Shown here piece after piece: positions 22,640-33,903 of a stretch of DNA of 64,000 bases. Each line of letters opens with the position of its first letter. Positions within the stretch are counted from its first letter, which is position 1. Origin of the DNA: Zygnema cylindricum (taxonomy: Eukaryota > Streptophyta > Zygnematophyceae > Zygnematales > Zygnemataceae). A program made the position numbers and the translations under genes. The stretch covers positions 1-64,000 of the forward strand of contig JBBHKE010003464.1 in NCBI GenBank assembly GCA_037447655.1, read 5' to 3'. Under the pieces are notes generated by a model that worked only from the letters and a program-made list of their open reading frames with translations, was not told the origin of the DNA and ran no database searches.

Positions 22640-23776
22640 AAACGGATTCAGGAAAAACAAGTCGCTCATAAGGTAACTAAGCTATCTCGCGGAGATGAGC
22701 CATAGTCATACTCGGAGGCAGTGAACAGTCCGGAGAAAGACAGATGGATTAGAGCCATAAATGATGAGATGGCCTCTATCATGGAAACAAATACTTGAGA
22801 AATAGCGGAATGTCCTCCGGACAAAAAAACTATTGGCTGTAAATGGGTGTTTAAACTAAAACTGAACCCAGATAATATTATTGAAATATATAAGGCTCGA
22901 TTAGTAGCAAACGGGTTTACCCAAAAAGAGGTGATTGACTATGAGGAGACTTTTGCTCCAATTGTTCGGTTCCCATCAGTAAGGATTGTCCTCAGTCTGG
23001 CAGCAGCGGAAGACATGGAAATACACTAGATGGACATTAAGACTGCTTTTCTTAATAGTGAGTTAGAGGTAGAAATTTTCATGAGGCAACCCGAGAGGTT
23101 CGTGGAGGAAGAAGAAAAGAGCAAAGTGTGCATGCCCATAAAGTCCTTATATGGATTGAAGCAAGTTCCTCGACAGTGGAATAAGAAACTAGATGAGTTT
23201 CTCACTGATGTAGGATATATCCGGATCAGTTCTGACCATTCTATCTATATGTTTGAAGATGAGAATAGTGTCATTATTATTGCAACCGATGTGGATGATC
23301 TGCTTGTGCTCAGTATGTCTTTCGAAAAGATTAATAGGCTAAAGAAAAATCGTAGAAGCACATTTGATATAAAGGATTTAGGTGAGGCAAGATACATTTT
23401 GGGGATCCAAATGGAGAGAGATAGGGGGAAAAGGATTATCAGACTTACTCAGAAGGAAGCAACATGTAATATGCTTGAGAAATTCCAGATGGAAAAGGGG
23501 AACAGTTGTACCACTCCCATGGACTTGAAAAATGTAAGTGATGGGAGTGTAGTAGGAGGAGTGATGATCTTAGATGATCAGATGAATCCAGAAGAGAGAG
23601 AGTTTATGAAGTCTATCCCTTATAGACATGTCGTAGGAAGTTTAATCTATTTTATGAACTGTACCAGGCCAGACATAGCGGCATCAGTTGGAGTACTCAG
23701 TAGGAGTCTTAATGATCTTAGGAAGAGAGACTGGGATGCACCCAAGAGAGTCATTAGATATCTAATGGGAACTTAA
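22640..23776 (+). pseudogene. copia I: reverse transcriptase
   Basis: Starts with the linker DRWIRAINDEM, then GCKWVFKLKLNPDN and ARLVANGFTQKE at 22847-23029. A TAG at about 23028 replaces Gln before MDIKTAFLN (motif A). Motif B region LYGLKQVPRQWNKKLDEF lies at about 23144. Motif C reads DVDDLLVLS near 23290 where the family has YVDDLLVLS, so the Tyr is lost but both Asp remain. The C-terminal connection continues to CTRPDIAASVGVLSRSLND and ends at a TAA at 23774. Confidence 0.85.
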
Positions 23777-24240
23777 GAGTTATGGTTGCATTTGGGAGGG
23801 GAGCACCTTGACATCACTACTTGGAGTGATGCCAGTTATGGGGATGCACCTATAAGAAGATGCACCTTTGGGTATGTGTTGTATCTGGGGGAAGGTGCTT
23901 GCTGTTGGAGCAATAAGCAACAAAAGGTGGTTGCTCAGTCTACTATGGAGGCTGAGTACATGGCCTCTTGTACTGCTGTGAAAGAGTTGATGTGGGTCAA
24001 GTCCTTGTTGCAGGAACAGGGGTATATGAAAGAGGGTGTGCATGAAATCTTTTGTGATAATCAGGTTGCCTTTGCGATTGCAGCTAATCCAAAACATCAT
24101 TTTAAGGCTAAGCATATGGATATATGATTGAGTTTTGTGAGAGAAAAAGTTGAGAATTAGATTGTGAATCTTGTATATAGATCAGATGGGGAAATGGTGG
24201 CTGATATGATGACAAAACAGTGCCTTCTCCCAAGTTAAAA
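23777..24240 (+). pseudogene. copia I: RNase H
   Basis: LWLHLGGEH..., ITTWSDASYGDAPIRRCTFGYV (catalytic Asp), STMEAEYMAS (Glu) and FCDNQVAFAIA (Asp) are all visible, ending near KAKHMDI. The usual tail (EMVADMMTK) follows in another frame near 24190. RNase H removes the RNA strand during cDNA synthesis. Stops at about 23775 and 24127. Confidence 0.85.
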
Positions 24241-24301
24241 TATTGCAAGGAAAAGTGTGGATTAAAACTGAAGTTAAAGTTGGACTAGAAAATAAACGGA
24301 G

Positions 24302-25303
24302 TTTCGAAATTACTAGATTTATAGGGTATTTTCTAGGTCTAAATAGATCACTAAAAATAAAAAAAGAAAACGGCGGACAGCCTGCCTCCACCTCCTCTCT
24401 CTAGTCACCATACTTGTTGTAGTCATTGAAGGATAGAGAGGGTAGTTGAGCCATGGCTGCCTCTGTTCAGCAGGCAGGACTAAAGAGTGACTTATTTCAC
24501 TCTCAACAAAAAGTTGAGTTGGATAAGACTCGAACCTCCGACCAGTAGAGTACGGCGTAGCCGTTAGCTCTATCCAGTCTGACGTGGAAGTCCGTAAGAT
24601 TACATGGGGTGTGATATATATTTAAACATGTACATGATAAACCGATTAACTGAAATATGAACAAAAGAACATAGAACTAGTCAAAGTTTCAGTGCGGACG
24701 TCATTTCGCACGAAACAAATGAACCGGACATTTGTTTCGACGGCTGACATTTAACGTCGAATTTAATCCGACGGCGTCTATCACTGCCGAGATCGCGGAA
24801 TGGTCACTTTTGGCGTTTATAGACATGGCATGACTTGGCGCCACATGGAGGGATAACATTTGGTCACAAGAATTCCGAGAGCACACGGACGAGTGGAATG
24901 GTGACACGCGTCCATTTAGTGGCCTTGTCGTACACAGGTCGTACAAGAAGTACATCGGCCGTAGTACCTTTTTGTACTTTACAGTTGTGTGAATGGTTTG
25001 TACTTCAGTAGATAGGGGTTGTGAGAGGGGTTTAGGACTTAGGAAATTTGGTAGATAGTCACCTCTCTCTTAGAGAGCTTTATATAAAATTGGCATTTTT
25101 GCCGGCTCATTACATGTCGGCTGGTTGGCCGTTTTTAGTGATTCTTTTTGCTCCGGACTCAGGGGAGTCCAAGCTGCACGAGGTGCATTCAAACTGTCAG
25201 TTTGCCATCTTGGGGAGCAATGTTTGTGGCTTAAAGTGGGTTAGTTAAAAACTATGTAGAGGCTTCCTAAATTCTGTAGTCTAATGGAGGACACAAAATT
25301 GCA
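24302..25303 (+). repeat. copia I 3' LTR (D-like type)
   Basis: About 1002 bp. It opens TTTCGAAATTACTAG, a mutated form of the TGTTGAAATTAATAG start of the LTRs at 45017 and 57373, to which it is clearly closer than to its own 5' LTR. The antisense strand at 24530-24592 has an exact B-box (GGTTCGAGTC). A TATA box (TATATAAAAT) lies at about 25081, the hairpin CGGCTGGTTGGCCG at 25118-25131, and the perfect hairpin GGACTCAGGGGAGTCC at 25155-25170. It ends ...AAAATTGCA. Confidence 0.75.
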
Positions 25304-25985
25304 CGTCGAACAAACCGTAGCTGTTAGCTTTGTCCGTTTAGTCTAGGACTAGTGCTAAGACATGTAGGGTTTGATAGATATTTAGATAATTACGCGTAGG
25401 ATTTTCCAATTAACTATATTACGGTACATAGGGCATAGAAACACTTGTACTTTAAGTACTGGACGAAACAAATAGTACGGACATTGTTTCGACGGTCCGC
25501 ATTAAATGCTGATCTATATCGGACGGCCGTGGTTAATCACCGGCTTCACGGAAAGGATAATTTTGCGGTTTGGGGACGTCACCACTCCAGATGACACGTG
25601 GCGACATCGTACGGGTTGCGGAATCTCCGGAACGCAAGATAACAAGTTTGGATGTGACAGCTGTCACCTGTATGGTCTTGTCGTACAGTTGTCGTACAGA
25701 AAGTACTCCGACGCCTGTACTTTTCTGTACGGTACAGTCCTGTGATTGGCGCCGTACTTTAAACGAAGGCGTTTAGAGAGGAACTAGGATTTATAATAAT
25801 TTGGGTAGGTAGCCGCCTCTCCCAGAGAACACCTTGTATAAAATGCTAGCTTTGAGCAGCCATAACTAAGAATTGAGTTGACCAAATTGAGTGATTATTT
25901 TTGCTGCGGACTTAGAGGAGTCTATGCCCCATAGGGGTGTAGTCGTTCAGAGTGTTTGCGTGTTAGGGTGGCTGCATTTCTAAGG
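25304..25985 (+). repeat. second, end-truncated copia LTR fragment
   Basis: Directly abuts the copia I 3' LTR and repeats its middle and 3' parts (GTAGCTGTTAGCTTTGTCCG, later a TATA box, then GATTATTTTTGCTGCGGACT). Neither LTR terminus is present. Probably left by recombination or an earlier insertion. Confidence 0.6.
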
Positions 25986-25999
25986 GAAATTGAAAGTGG

Positions 26000-27530
26000 G
26001 GAATGTTATCTAAAACTCATATTTTAACTTTGCATTATGTGGTGGAACTGAGCACACAAAAAGTCTTATTTCACGGGGTGAAGCTGTAATGGGGTTTTGA
26101 TTGTCAAGGGGTCAATCATTTGGGTTTATATAAACTTGGAGTCGGCACTATCTAGATTAGCTTCTTTGGATCTGCAAATTATTTGTGGGAATGGAGCCTA
26201 TAGAATTTTATTGTAATCGTCTACAATTTAACAATCTACACCTAAGTTTACATCTCTCACAATATAAGGCAACGATTTTGTTGCCGAAACCGGATCACTC
26301 TAGAAAGTACTACAAAGAATCTTCGCTAAAATTTAAAATAGTAAGTCTAAGTTTCCGTTACATGGGGAACATTCCCTTAGTGTCTCCTATCATCTCGACA
26401 CTCTCACCACCGACATGTTCTCATGAACACTTTGTAGATGGTGCGTAAGTCAAACGTTAGTTGTTGTGCACAATACTTATTTGCACCCTAATTTTTTATG
26501 CGTGACGGTAGGTGGACAAGCGGTGTACATCGAATCATGAAATGGCCGATTTCGTAAAGCATGAAAGACACATGACTAAGTAACAAAAAATTCCATCTCA
26601 TGTTACATACCTTCGCCTTCAAATTGAATCCCATAAAAGCAATGCACATGTCACTGCCTACCATCATAATACTTATTCTCACGACGAAGTTTTTGTGTAT
26701 CCTCAACCTTCATACGTAATTCTCGAAGCTCATTTTCGAATATATGCGACTATAAACCAAAAGTTGTAATTTTTTGTTATCCACAAAAAGCCACAACATG
26801 TCACGACAATCACATTTGCTGACCGCAAACCAAACGGTTAAGAATGGTTAGACGAACAAACATGATAAGAAACAATTACCAAACTTCATAGGTCACCGCA
26901 GAACCCAGTGCATCTATGGCAAGGTCACAATATGCCATGGGCAATTAAAATAAGTAATCCTAAAGCTCATGTCACGACGGTCATGCTAACAAATAACGAT
27001 ACATGTGACATTACTTATCTTGGTTGCTCCCGTTTCTACTAATCGCAAACATAGAAAAGACCATGAGGAACACGCCGAGTGTTGACACTTACTAACACAC
27101 ATGTGCATCGTTGAAACCTCGTGCGACCTCAAGTTGGCCGAAACATCATGGGATTTTTTATAAATCTTGTCGGTACAAAAGAACCCTAAAATTAATTGAA
27201 AAACAATCCACCTTTTATACGAGTCTACTTCTTCAAATTTGTCTTCGATATGAGTTCACTAAGGTGAATATAACATAGTAGTGGCTCCGAAAAAAAATCT
27301 CTTAACTACCTAACACTCTTTAGACCAACTTATATTGTTTCCTATCGCGGGAATACACGAAGACCATTGTTGTTAAGTTCGCATTATTGGGTATGAACGT
27401 CGATTGTAAAACAACGAACGTTGAGCTCATGAATTTTTCGTTTTCAATCGGATAACCTTATATGTTAACCATTATGTGGTTAAAAATGCATTTTATATCA
27501 AAGTTGTAAGCCTTGTCAATTCATTTGATT
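26000..27530. other. no gene seen
   Basis: About 1.5 kb with only short open stretches on either strand and no recognisable motif, LTR end or inverted repeat. Confidence 0.5.
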
Positions 27531-27539
27531 ATTGGTTTT

Positions 27540-27985
27540 AATTGGCCATCTGCGTTATCTTCTTGTAACCTCGTGTGAACCAAGCCCCTAAGCCTACCCC
27601 AAGCCTTCTCGCTGCTGTTTATCGAGCGCAAGCTGTAACCCTTCTCCGTCGAAGCATGGTGGCGGATGATAGGCGGGGCCTCTCTAACCTTCCTCCACGG
27701 GATCCAGTCCACATCCACGATCTTCAGTGGTGTGGAATTTAGTTTGTTAGGGTTGTGGGGCATCATATAGAGTTGGTTTTTGATTTTTGTCTAGTCATCT
27801 TTGGTATTTTGTTTAGTCTTGCTAGTTAACCTAGTTGCCTTTGTTTCCCTCATTTGTTTGTTTTGTTTTGTTTTAGTAAATGTTGGCTCTTGTAGTCTTT
27901 AAATGTTATATTCCATTTTTTTTTACCCCTTTTGTACTTTGATGGTTTTTTCATCGCACTTTTTGTAATAAAGTTTTTTTGAACC
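27540..27985 (+). pseudogene. LINE 3'-end remnant
   Basis: A short frame gives AAVYRAQAVTLLRRSM, resembling the C-terminus of the LINE at 7640 (LQRVQAS...RLLR). A T-rich tail of similar composition follows, then a hairpin-like GATGGTTTTTTCATC and TGTAATAAAGTTTTTTT at about 27940-27980. Similarity is weak but the order (basic C-terminus, T-rich tail, hairpin, T run) matches. It may be a different LINE lineage. Confidence 0.4.
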
Positions 27986-27999
27986 GTGGTGGGACACTT

Positions 28000-29478
28000 T
28001 ATATTTTTAGCTAAGTAAGGTTGTAAGTCACCATAACTTACCATAAGATGAACCATACAGATCCACCAAGGCAAAATGCCCTTGAGTTAGGAAACTTCAC
28101 GCAGCTGCTTGGCCATTATTAAAATATATAATTTTTTGCCGTTGATTATCGTCTTTTTTATTGTCAATCATAAACCTTTAGTAAATATGTAAGTTTTTTG
28201 CTACCATGCGGTTTATGACAAGTCTTATCGATCCACGTTGATTTGCATCATTGACAAATAGGTCGGGCAAAGTGATATGTAAGTCATAAAAGAGAGTCGA
28301 ATGAGGGTCGTTTACCTTTATGTTGTATAGAAGGTTGTTTCTCAAAGTAGGTGGGTCAAGTCCTACGGGTAACCGATCCTTACGTGTTGTACGTCGACCA
28401 AAAAATGTCCATGGACTTTACACGATCTGTTTTATACTCTAACATGACCTCCTTTGCTCCCTCCCTTCTCTCCTCCTCTCTTATCCTTTTTCTCTCCACC
28501 CATCCTACGTTTCCTCCCTCCGTCCCTCTCTCTCCCCCTCTTCCTCCCTCGCAACCCTTACAAAAGCATGGAATGATTTATTTGTATCGTTTCGTGAAAA
28601 CTATTTATGAGAAGTTTCACGAATCAACTCATGGCTTATCACATCGAAGAAATCTCAAAAAAAAAATTTTGTGTGCATCGTTTGACAAATTGTAGTGCTG
28701 GCATATTATTGTGATATATTTGGGTGGGGTGTTTGTATCACAATAAGAATCTGTAGTTTGAAAATAAAGTACGTTGGATATTTTTTTCTGGAGTTGTTGC
28801 GATAATTATCGGCTTGATTTTTTCTCTCGTTATATCGGTATATCCCCGCGACGTTTGAAATACCGATACATCAATTTTCCTTGAGTCCAGAAAAGGTAGA
28901 TGTTAGATTATCGGCAGAAGGCTCCCGATATACAGCACTACGGGAGCGAAATGCGACGAACCGCAGAAATAGACCCGAAAAAGCTCAGCGTTAACATAGC
29001 CGCGGGGAATTTAGCGGGCCAATCACGTTGCCACGGCTGAAATCGAAGGGAAAGAATTGAAATTGAAGATTCGCGAAGATTGTCCTTTGAAAGTTGAAAG
29101 TTGAAAGTTGAAAGTTGTTGAGGAACGATTCTCGAAGCCAAACAGCAGGATGGATTCGCCGAGGTTTGCGGATCGATCCGAGAAAAATCTTGACACTCGT
29201 AAAACAGCCGAAAGGAAAACAAAGTTCTCATATGTTTTTGTTTTTCCCGTTTTTTTTATCGTTTTATGCTGTAGTCAGTGCTGCGATCTGTGATTGGCCG
29301 AAATCTTGGACCAGGGAATCCGTCGCTCGTGCGTCTCGACGCTGCACAGCAGAGCGGCCGCATGGAACCGAGGCCTCGGGGTTTTGCAGGACGCTTGCTG
29401 TGACAGGTGACGCCCGGACACGTCAGCGGTGTCGGCCGTCATCACTTTTTGAACTCGCGGACACTTTACTTTCAAACA
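28000..29478. other. no gene seen
   Basis: Nothing recognisable. A pyrimidine-rich stretch lies at 28440-28560. A small tandem repeat of GTTGAAA(G) units (four copies) lies at about 29088-29118. Confidence 0.5.
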
Positions 29479-29927
29479 GTTCAAAAGTAGGTGAAAGTAC
29501 ACCCATACAATATGCCTATTGTACGCAAAAATACAATATACCCTTAAGACCCATATTGTATTGGCCGCAAAATGAAATAAAATAGTAACAGGGTTGAGTT
29601 GCACATGGATCGATAGAGAATTAAACGTCATGTCTAAATTTGAAAAAAAAAATGGACAAAAAAATCTTTTTCTGTGAGTTTTGAGCGACTTTTTATTTAA
29701 ACCATCAGATTTGGACGATCTGACGGTCTTTGATGAAAGTGACGATCTAAGAAGATCACATGAAAAGCCCATAACACAACTTACGATAGGACTATCGTCA
29801 GATTCGGACGATCGGACGGTCGCTGATGAAAGTAGCGATCTAAGAAGATCACATGGAAAGCCCGTAACACAACTTACGCTAAAGGCGGCCTACAAAAGGC
29901 CTACCAAAAAACGCCTACTTTTGAACT
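29479..29927. repeat. inverted-repeat family R, copy 2
   Basis: Ends GTTCAAAAGTAG and its complement. The interior duplication is complete here: two units of about 94 bp, each containing GGACGATC.GACGGTC and AAGAAGATCACATG. The frame at 29681-29995 encodes the same repeated peptide as copy 3 (DLTV.DES.DLRRSH.KPITQL twice). Differences between copies often change the amino acid, so I do not treat it as a gene. Confidence 0.75.
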
Positions 29928-29995
29928 ATGTCCCAATGTGCGAAAATGAAATAGGAACTTTGATATGTGACGGTTGTAGACGTTACAACTTGTGA

Positions 29996-30890
29996 CGATT
30001 GAAGGCGACTGCGAAACTTCCAACGATTAGTGACGCCAACAAAAACAACGACAGTTGTAGACGTCTAGATTTTTGTGAAATTGCAAATGTTTAGGGTTTG
30101 GTGACATTGTGACGTCACGCTCACTTGTGACAACGTCGACGTCACGGATTCAAGAACTTTCTGCCATGGTTTCCCGATTTCGCTTTTTCTACTTTTCTCA
30201 CTCGATTTGCCATTAAATAAAAACCTAAAAAAAATATAAAAAAAATTAAGATCTTTCATTTTATACCAATATTGTCTTGTCTCATTCTAAAAAGTGTGAG
30301 ATACAAACGATAGCGTGAGAGGGAGAGAGGAGAGGCTACGACGACGAAAAAATATGTAAAGGACCCATGAATGCAAGTGGAAGTCCAAGACCCCTGCAAT
30401 TTTTTTTCCGTACATAGCGCGTGACGGGTATGGAGAAAAATAGCGAGGACTCTCCCTCATCCAAAAATTTTACAAATCGTGTGGCACGTGCGTGGTTCGC
30501 TTTTCATTCGCTGTTTGGGCGGTACTTGAACTAAAATCACCCCCTCGAGGTGATTTTGGATGAATTTTTTTTTTGGGTTGGATTCTCTTGCCCGGGGGTC
30601 GAAAAGGGGAAAACGCCAAAATGCGTTCACATAACTACAAACACGCCGTACATCCAAAGTATGAATTGAAGTTCACTTTACTTTGGTAAAAATGATTTTC
30701 TCGTACGGCTAAAGTTTTTTTCAAAGTTCCCTGAATTTTAGGGCAAAAAGACAGAGAAAAGTATGTACTTTAATACATGGGGACGTACTCTAAATCAAGT
30801 AAATTGAAACTTTGTGTTGTACTGTACACTTTCCATCGCGACCAGTGTTAAACAGTGAACCACCACGTGTACGCATCTGGAATCTGCAAA
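29996..30890. other. no gene seen
   Basis: No coding sequence or repeat end recognised between family R copies 2 and 3. A short palindromic stretch CCCCTCGAGG lies at about 30541. Confidence 0.45.
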
Positions 30891-30897
30891 TATCTTT

Positions 30898-31347
30898 GTT
30901 CAAAAGTAAGAGACCGTACGCCCTTACAATATGCCTATTGTATGCAAAACATACAATATGGCCTTAAGACCCATATTGTATTGGCCGAAAAATGAAATAA
31001 AATAGTAACAGGGTTGAGATGCACATGGATCGATAGAGAATTAAACGTCATGTCTAAATTTGAAAAAAAAATCGGAAAAAAAAAACTTTTTATGTGAGTT
31101 TTGAGCGACTTCTTATTTAAGCCGTCAGATTCGGACAATCTGACGGTCGTTGATGAAAGTAACGATCTAAAAAGATCACATGGAAAGCCCATAACACAAC
31201 TTACGATAGGACTATCGTCAGATTTGGACGATCGGACGGTCACTGATGAAAGTAGCGATCTAAGAAGATCACATGGAAAGCCCGTAATACAACTTACGCT
31301 AAAGGCGACCTACAAAAGGCCTACCAAAAAACGCCTACTTTTGAACT
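30898..31347. repeat. inverted-repeat family R, copy 3
   Basis: Same structure as copies 1 and 2, same orientation, with the internal tandem duplication complete. Ends GTTCAAAAGTA / TACTTTTGAAC. Flanking sequence differs from the other copies, which supports independent insertion. Confidence 0.75.
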
Positions 31348-31767
31348 ATGGCAAATATAATGAGCTCCGTCATATAGCCATTCGCCGCTCGGCGAGGTTT
31401 ATCTTGTGCGTGCTGCTCTGACAAAGCTCGGCCCGTCGTTAAATCATCAACGTGGCGTAATCGTAGCCTTCGTAGCTGCATGAATCATCTATGGATCTAT
31501 GATAAAATGCAAATAGCTAACACGTAGAATTACTGGGATTACTGACGCTTCCGTCCAGTCGCAGTAATCGAACAAGAAATTGTACGAACTCCTAAGCGTA
31601 CGCTTTACAAAAATTCCGAAAATTACATCATTAGCCTTTGTCGTTTTGGAATTTCGATGCTAAAATTTATCGGTTAGTTAGTGAAATCATACATCATGAT
31701 GATGATGTACGGCCAAAATGTTGATAAAGCAACGATATCTCGACCGACAAAATCTTACATCCATTAG

Positions 31768-32028
31768 TACTCCGTGATTCGCTATTAGCGTTATTATCAG
31801 TTTATCACCACATCGTGCCCTAGATTCTAACACTTTGACCTGGCGTGGAGTAAAAAAAGAACTGGCGTTACTTTCTTAACGCCATTTCTTTAGCGGTTCA
31901 AAAGCATCAACGTCATCGAAATCGAATACGAATAAACAACATTAATATTAACCCCTCACTAAAATTTTATCAACAACACTAATATAAACCTCCAACTAAT
32001 ATTCTCAGTTGAATAGTGATTCACGGTT
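31768..32028. mobile_element. MITE-like inverted-repeat element 3
   Basis: Imperfect terminal repeat: CCGTGATTCGCTATTAG at about 31768 and a complement reading CCGTGAATCACTATTCA at about 32012-32028. The words TTAGCGTTATTA and the end motif resemble the elements at 16109 and 17121. About 260 bp, non-coding, more decayed than the other two. Confidence 0.45.
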
Positions 32029-32399
32029 AACTGCATTTGGTTGAGGGGCAACTGATAAATGACACTACACTTCCTACCTTAGATAATAATTCTCATACAA
32101 GTGAGTGTTTCTTTGACCCAAACATCATGTATTGAAATTGTGAAGTGCTTCACTCACAAGGCAAAAAATCTATTTACTCTGCTAGTTCATTACCACTAAC
32201 AACAATATTTAAAAAAAAAAAAACCTTGAAACCTTTATTCCAATTTTAGTGTCAACAAAAAAGGCAGTTACAACGGAGGAGATTACAAATTGTAAAAAGA
32301 AAAGGACCCAAAGGCAAAATGCTATCCTCTCGCAACCAAAAATTATGTGGAAACCCAATCATTAACACAATCATTAACACAGGCCGGAAAAGGAAGCTT

Positions 32400-32807
32400 C
32401 CCCACTACGCGACGGCATCTGCTCCTCGTCGCCATGTACCTCCGGATCTGACTTTTGTCTCCTTCTTCCCCACTACGCGACGGCACCTGCTCCGCGTCGC
32501 CATGTACCTCCGGATCTGACTTTTGTCTTCTTCTTCCCCACTACGCGACGGCACCTGCTCCCCGTCGCCATGTACCTCCGGATCTGACTTTTGTCTTCTT
32601 CTTCCTCACTACGCGACGGCACCTGCTCCCCGTCGCCATGTACCTCCGGATCTGATTTTTGTCTCCTTCTTCCCCACTACGCGAAGGCACCTGCTCCCCG
32701 TCGCCATGTACCTCCGGATCTGATTTTTGTCTCCTTCTTCCCCACTACGCGACGGCACCTGTTCCTCATCGTCATGTACCTTCGGATCCGCCATGTACCT
32801 CCGGATC
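32400..32807 (+). repeat. 68-bp tandem array upstream of LINE copy 2
   Basis: Six units of 68 bp (each with CTACGCGACGGCACCTGCTC and ATGTACCTCCGGATCTGA), then a partial unit at 32789-32812. It ends about 320 bases before the LINE start codon. Because 68 is not a multiple of three the unit reads in a different frame each time, so the array is not protein coding. The position suits a LINE 5' UTR made of monomers. Confidence 0.8.
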
Positions 32808-32812
32808 TAGCC

Positions 32813-33130
32813 TGCGGCCGCTGCCAACTGCACGCCCACGGGCGAAATCATAGGTGCGGCCCCCATCCGTAATCCTTAAACTCCTTCCCCCCTTCTATTC
32901 AACGCCAAACACCCCATTTCCTCTCACTAAAATTACACACACCTCAAACCCTAACGCCAGAACACACACACACACACAAACGCTCACACACACACACAAC
33001 GAGGAAAAAAAATGGTTTTGTCCCACTACCATTTCCACCATCTATTTCCCATGGTTTCCTTTCCTCCTTCCCATTTCCCCCTTCCTCTCCCTCTATCACG
33101 TCCCATGCTTCTCCCTCTCATTCAATAACC
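32813..33130 (+). promoter_or_regulatory. probable LINE 5' untranslated region
   Basis: C- and CT-rich DNA with CA dinucleotide runs (about 32966-32998) between the 68-bp array and the ATG at 33131. No TATA box stands out, which suits an internal LINE promoter. This is inferred from position only. Confidence 0.4.
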
Positions 33131-33343
33131 ATGTCCGGCCGTGCACCCTCACCTCTTCTCCCTCGTTCACCTCCTCCACCTAAACCTCGCACACAAGCCA
33201 CAACACGGATAGAATGTAGCGGGTGTCATAACCATTTCGCGAACGGTGCCGGTATTGCCCGACATACAAAGAGTTGTCAACAACTTTTGGCCCAGAGCGG
33301 CCCTTCCTCCAGTACCCTTTCTTCCACCATACTCCCGTCCTGA
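33131..33343 (+). CDS. LINE copy 2: N-terminal zinc finger
   Basis: Starts at ATG 33131 after AATAACC. A Pro-rich leader is followed by C29-X2-C32-X12-H45-X3-C49 (in IECSGCHNHFANGAGIARHT), a single CCHC-type finger like those used by R2-class proteins to hold target DNA. The frame closes at 33343; the protein presumably continued into the frame open from 33383. Confidence 0.7.
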   Translation: MSGRAPSPLLPRSPPPPKPRTQATTRIECSGCHNHFANGAGIARHTKSCQQLLAQSGPSSSTLSSTILPS

Positions 33344-33382
33344 CCTACGAGCGAAGATTGGGCATTTGTACGCGATTTAGAC

Positions 33383-33901
33383 GTGCTCGGAGCTTATGAT
33401 TTGGGGGCCCCTCGTCCGCGATTATACACGCGGATTCCCATGGCTGTGCGGATTATCGTACAGGACGCCCTCCACCTTCCTTTGTCCTGTATTTATTCGG
33501 ATCCCACGGATGTTGGACCTTGGCACCTCCTTTTCATGTTTTCACTTTGGGTTCTGGTCTTACCTGGCCGTGGGGGTGGTAGCGGGGATCGAGAAACTAT
33601 GGCCCGATGTAGACGTTTCCTTCGAGGTGATAGGCGGGCCCTTCATGCCGAGCACGAGGATCGAGTTGCAAGTGCTTCTTTCACTCCACGTCGTACATCT
33701 CGGACTTCAGACGTGCCATCTTCCTATCGTCGTGCGGTTCATTTGGGTCGAGTGGGTGAGCTCTCTCGAGCGGTTCGGGCCCTCCTGCCGCGACTGCTCC
33801 TCGGTCTGCCGCGACTGTTGAGATTCTCCGAGCTCTTCATCCACCAGCTCCTACTCCTCAGTCCCCCTCTATTCACACCTTCGAGCTGCCAGAGTGTTTA
33901 A
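33383..33901 (+). pseudogene. LINE copy 2: region between zinc finger and RT
   Basis: Matches 59-583 of copy 1 (GAYDLGAPRPRLYTRIPMAV and onward to RAVHLGRVGELSRAVRALLP). No domain recognised. The last 40 codons before 33901 are out of register and the RT begins in the next frame. Confidence 0.7.
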
Positions 33902-33903
33902 TC

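Larger units (their letters stand above)
18957..25303 (+). mobile_element. copia I: near-complete copia element with unlike LTRs
   Basis: Order: 5' LTR 18957-19926, primer site 19927-19941, gag, protease, integrase, RT, RNase H, degraded purine tract (AAATAAACGGAG), 3' LTR 24302-25303. The gene order (integrase before RT) defines Ty1/copia. The coding region has only a few stops, yet the two LTRs are so different that only scattered blocks align. No target duplication was found (TAGAT on the left, CGTCG on the right). It is probably a recombinant of two elements. Confidence 0.85.

Noticed and set aside
24530-24592. Possible functional tRNA gene on the minus strand (A-box and exact B-box)
   Set aside because: Full cloverleaf pairing fails and the segment lies inside an LTR; kept only as a tRNA-like module.
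27521-27766. 81-codon minus-strand ORF
   Set aside because: The plus strand of the same stretch gives a LINE-like C-terminus followed by a T-rich tail; the minus frame shows no known motif.
29681-31421. Conserved small protein encoded by family R copies
   Set aside because: Many differences between copies alter amino acids and neither copy shows a promoter; open frames are explained by recent copying.
32400-32807. CRISPR-like array
   Set aside because: Units are head-to-tail without unique spacers and the context is eukaryotic; it is a plain tandem repeat.
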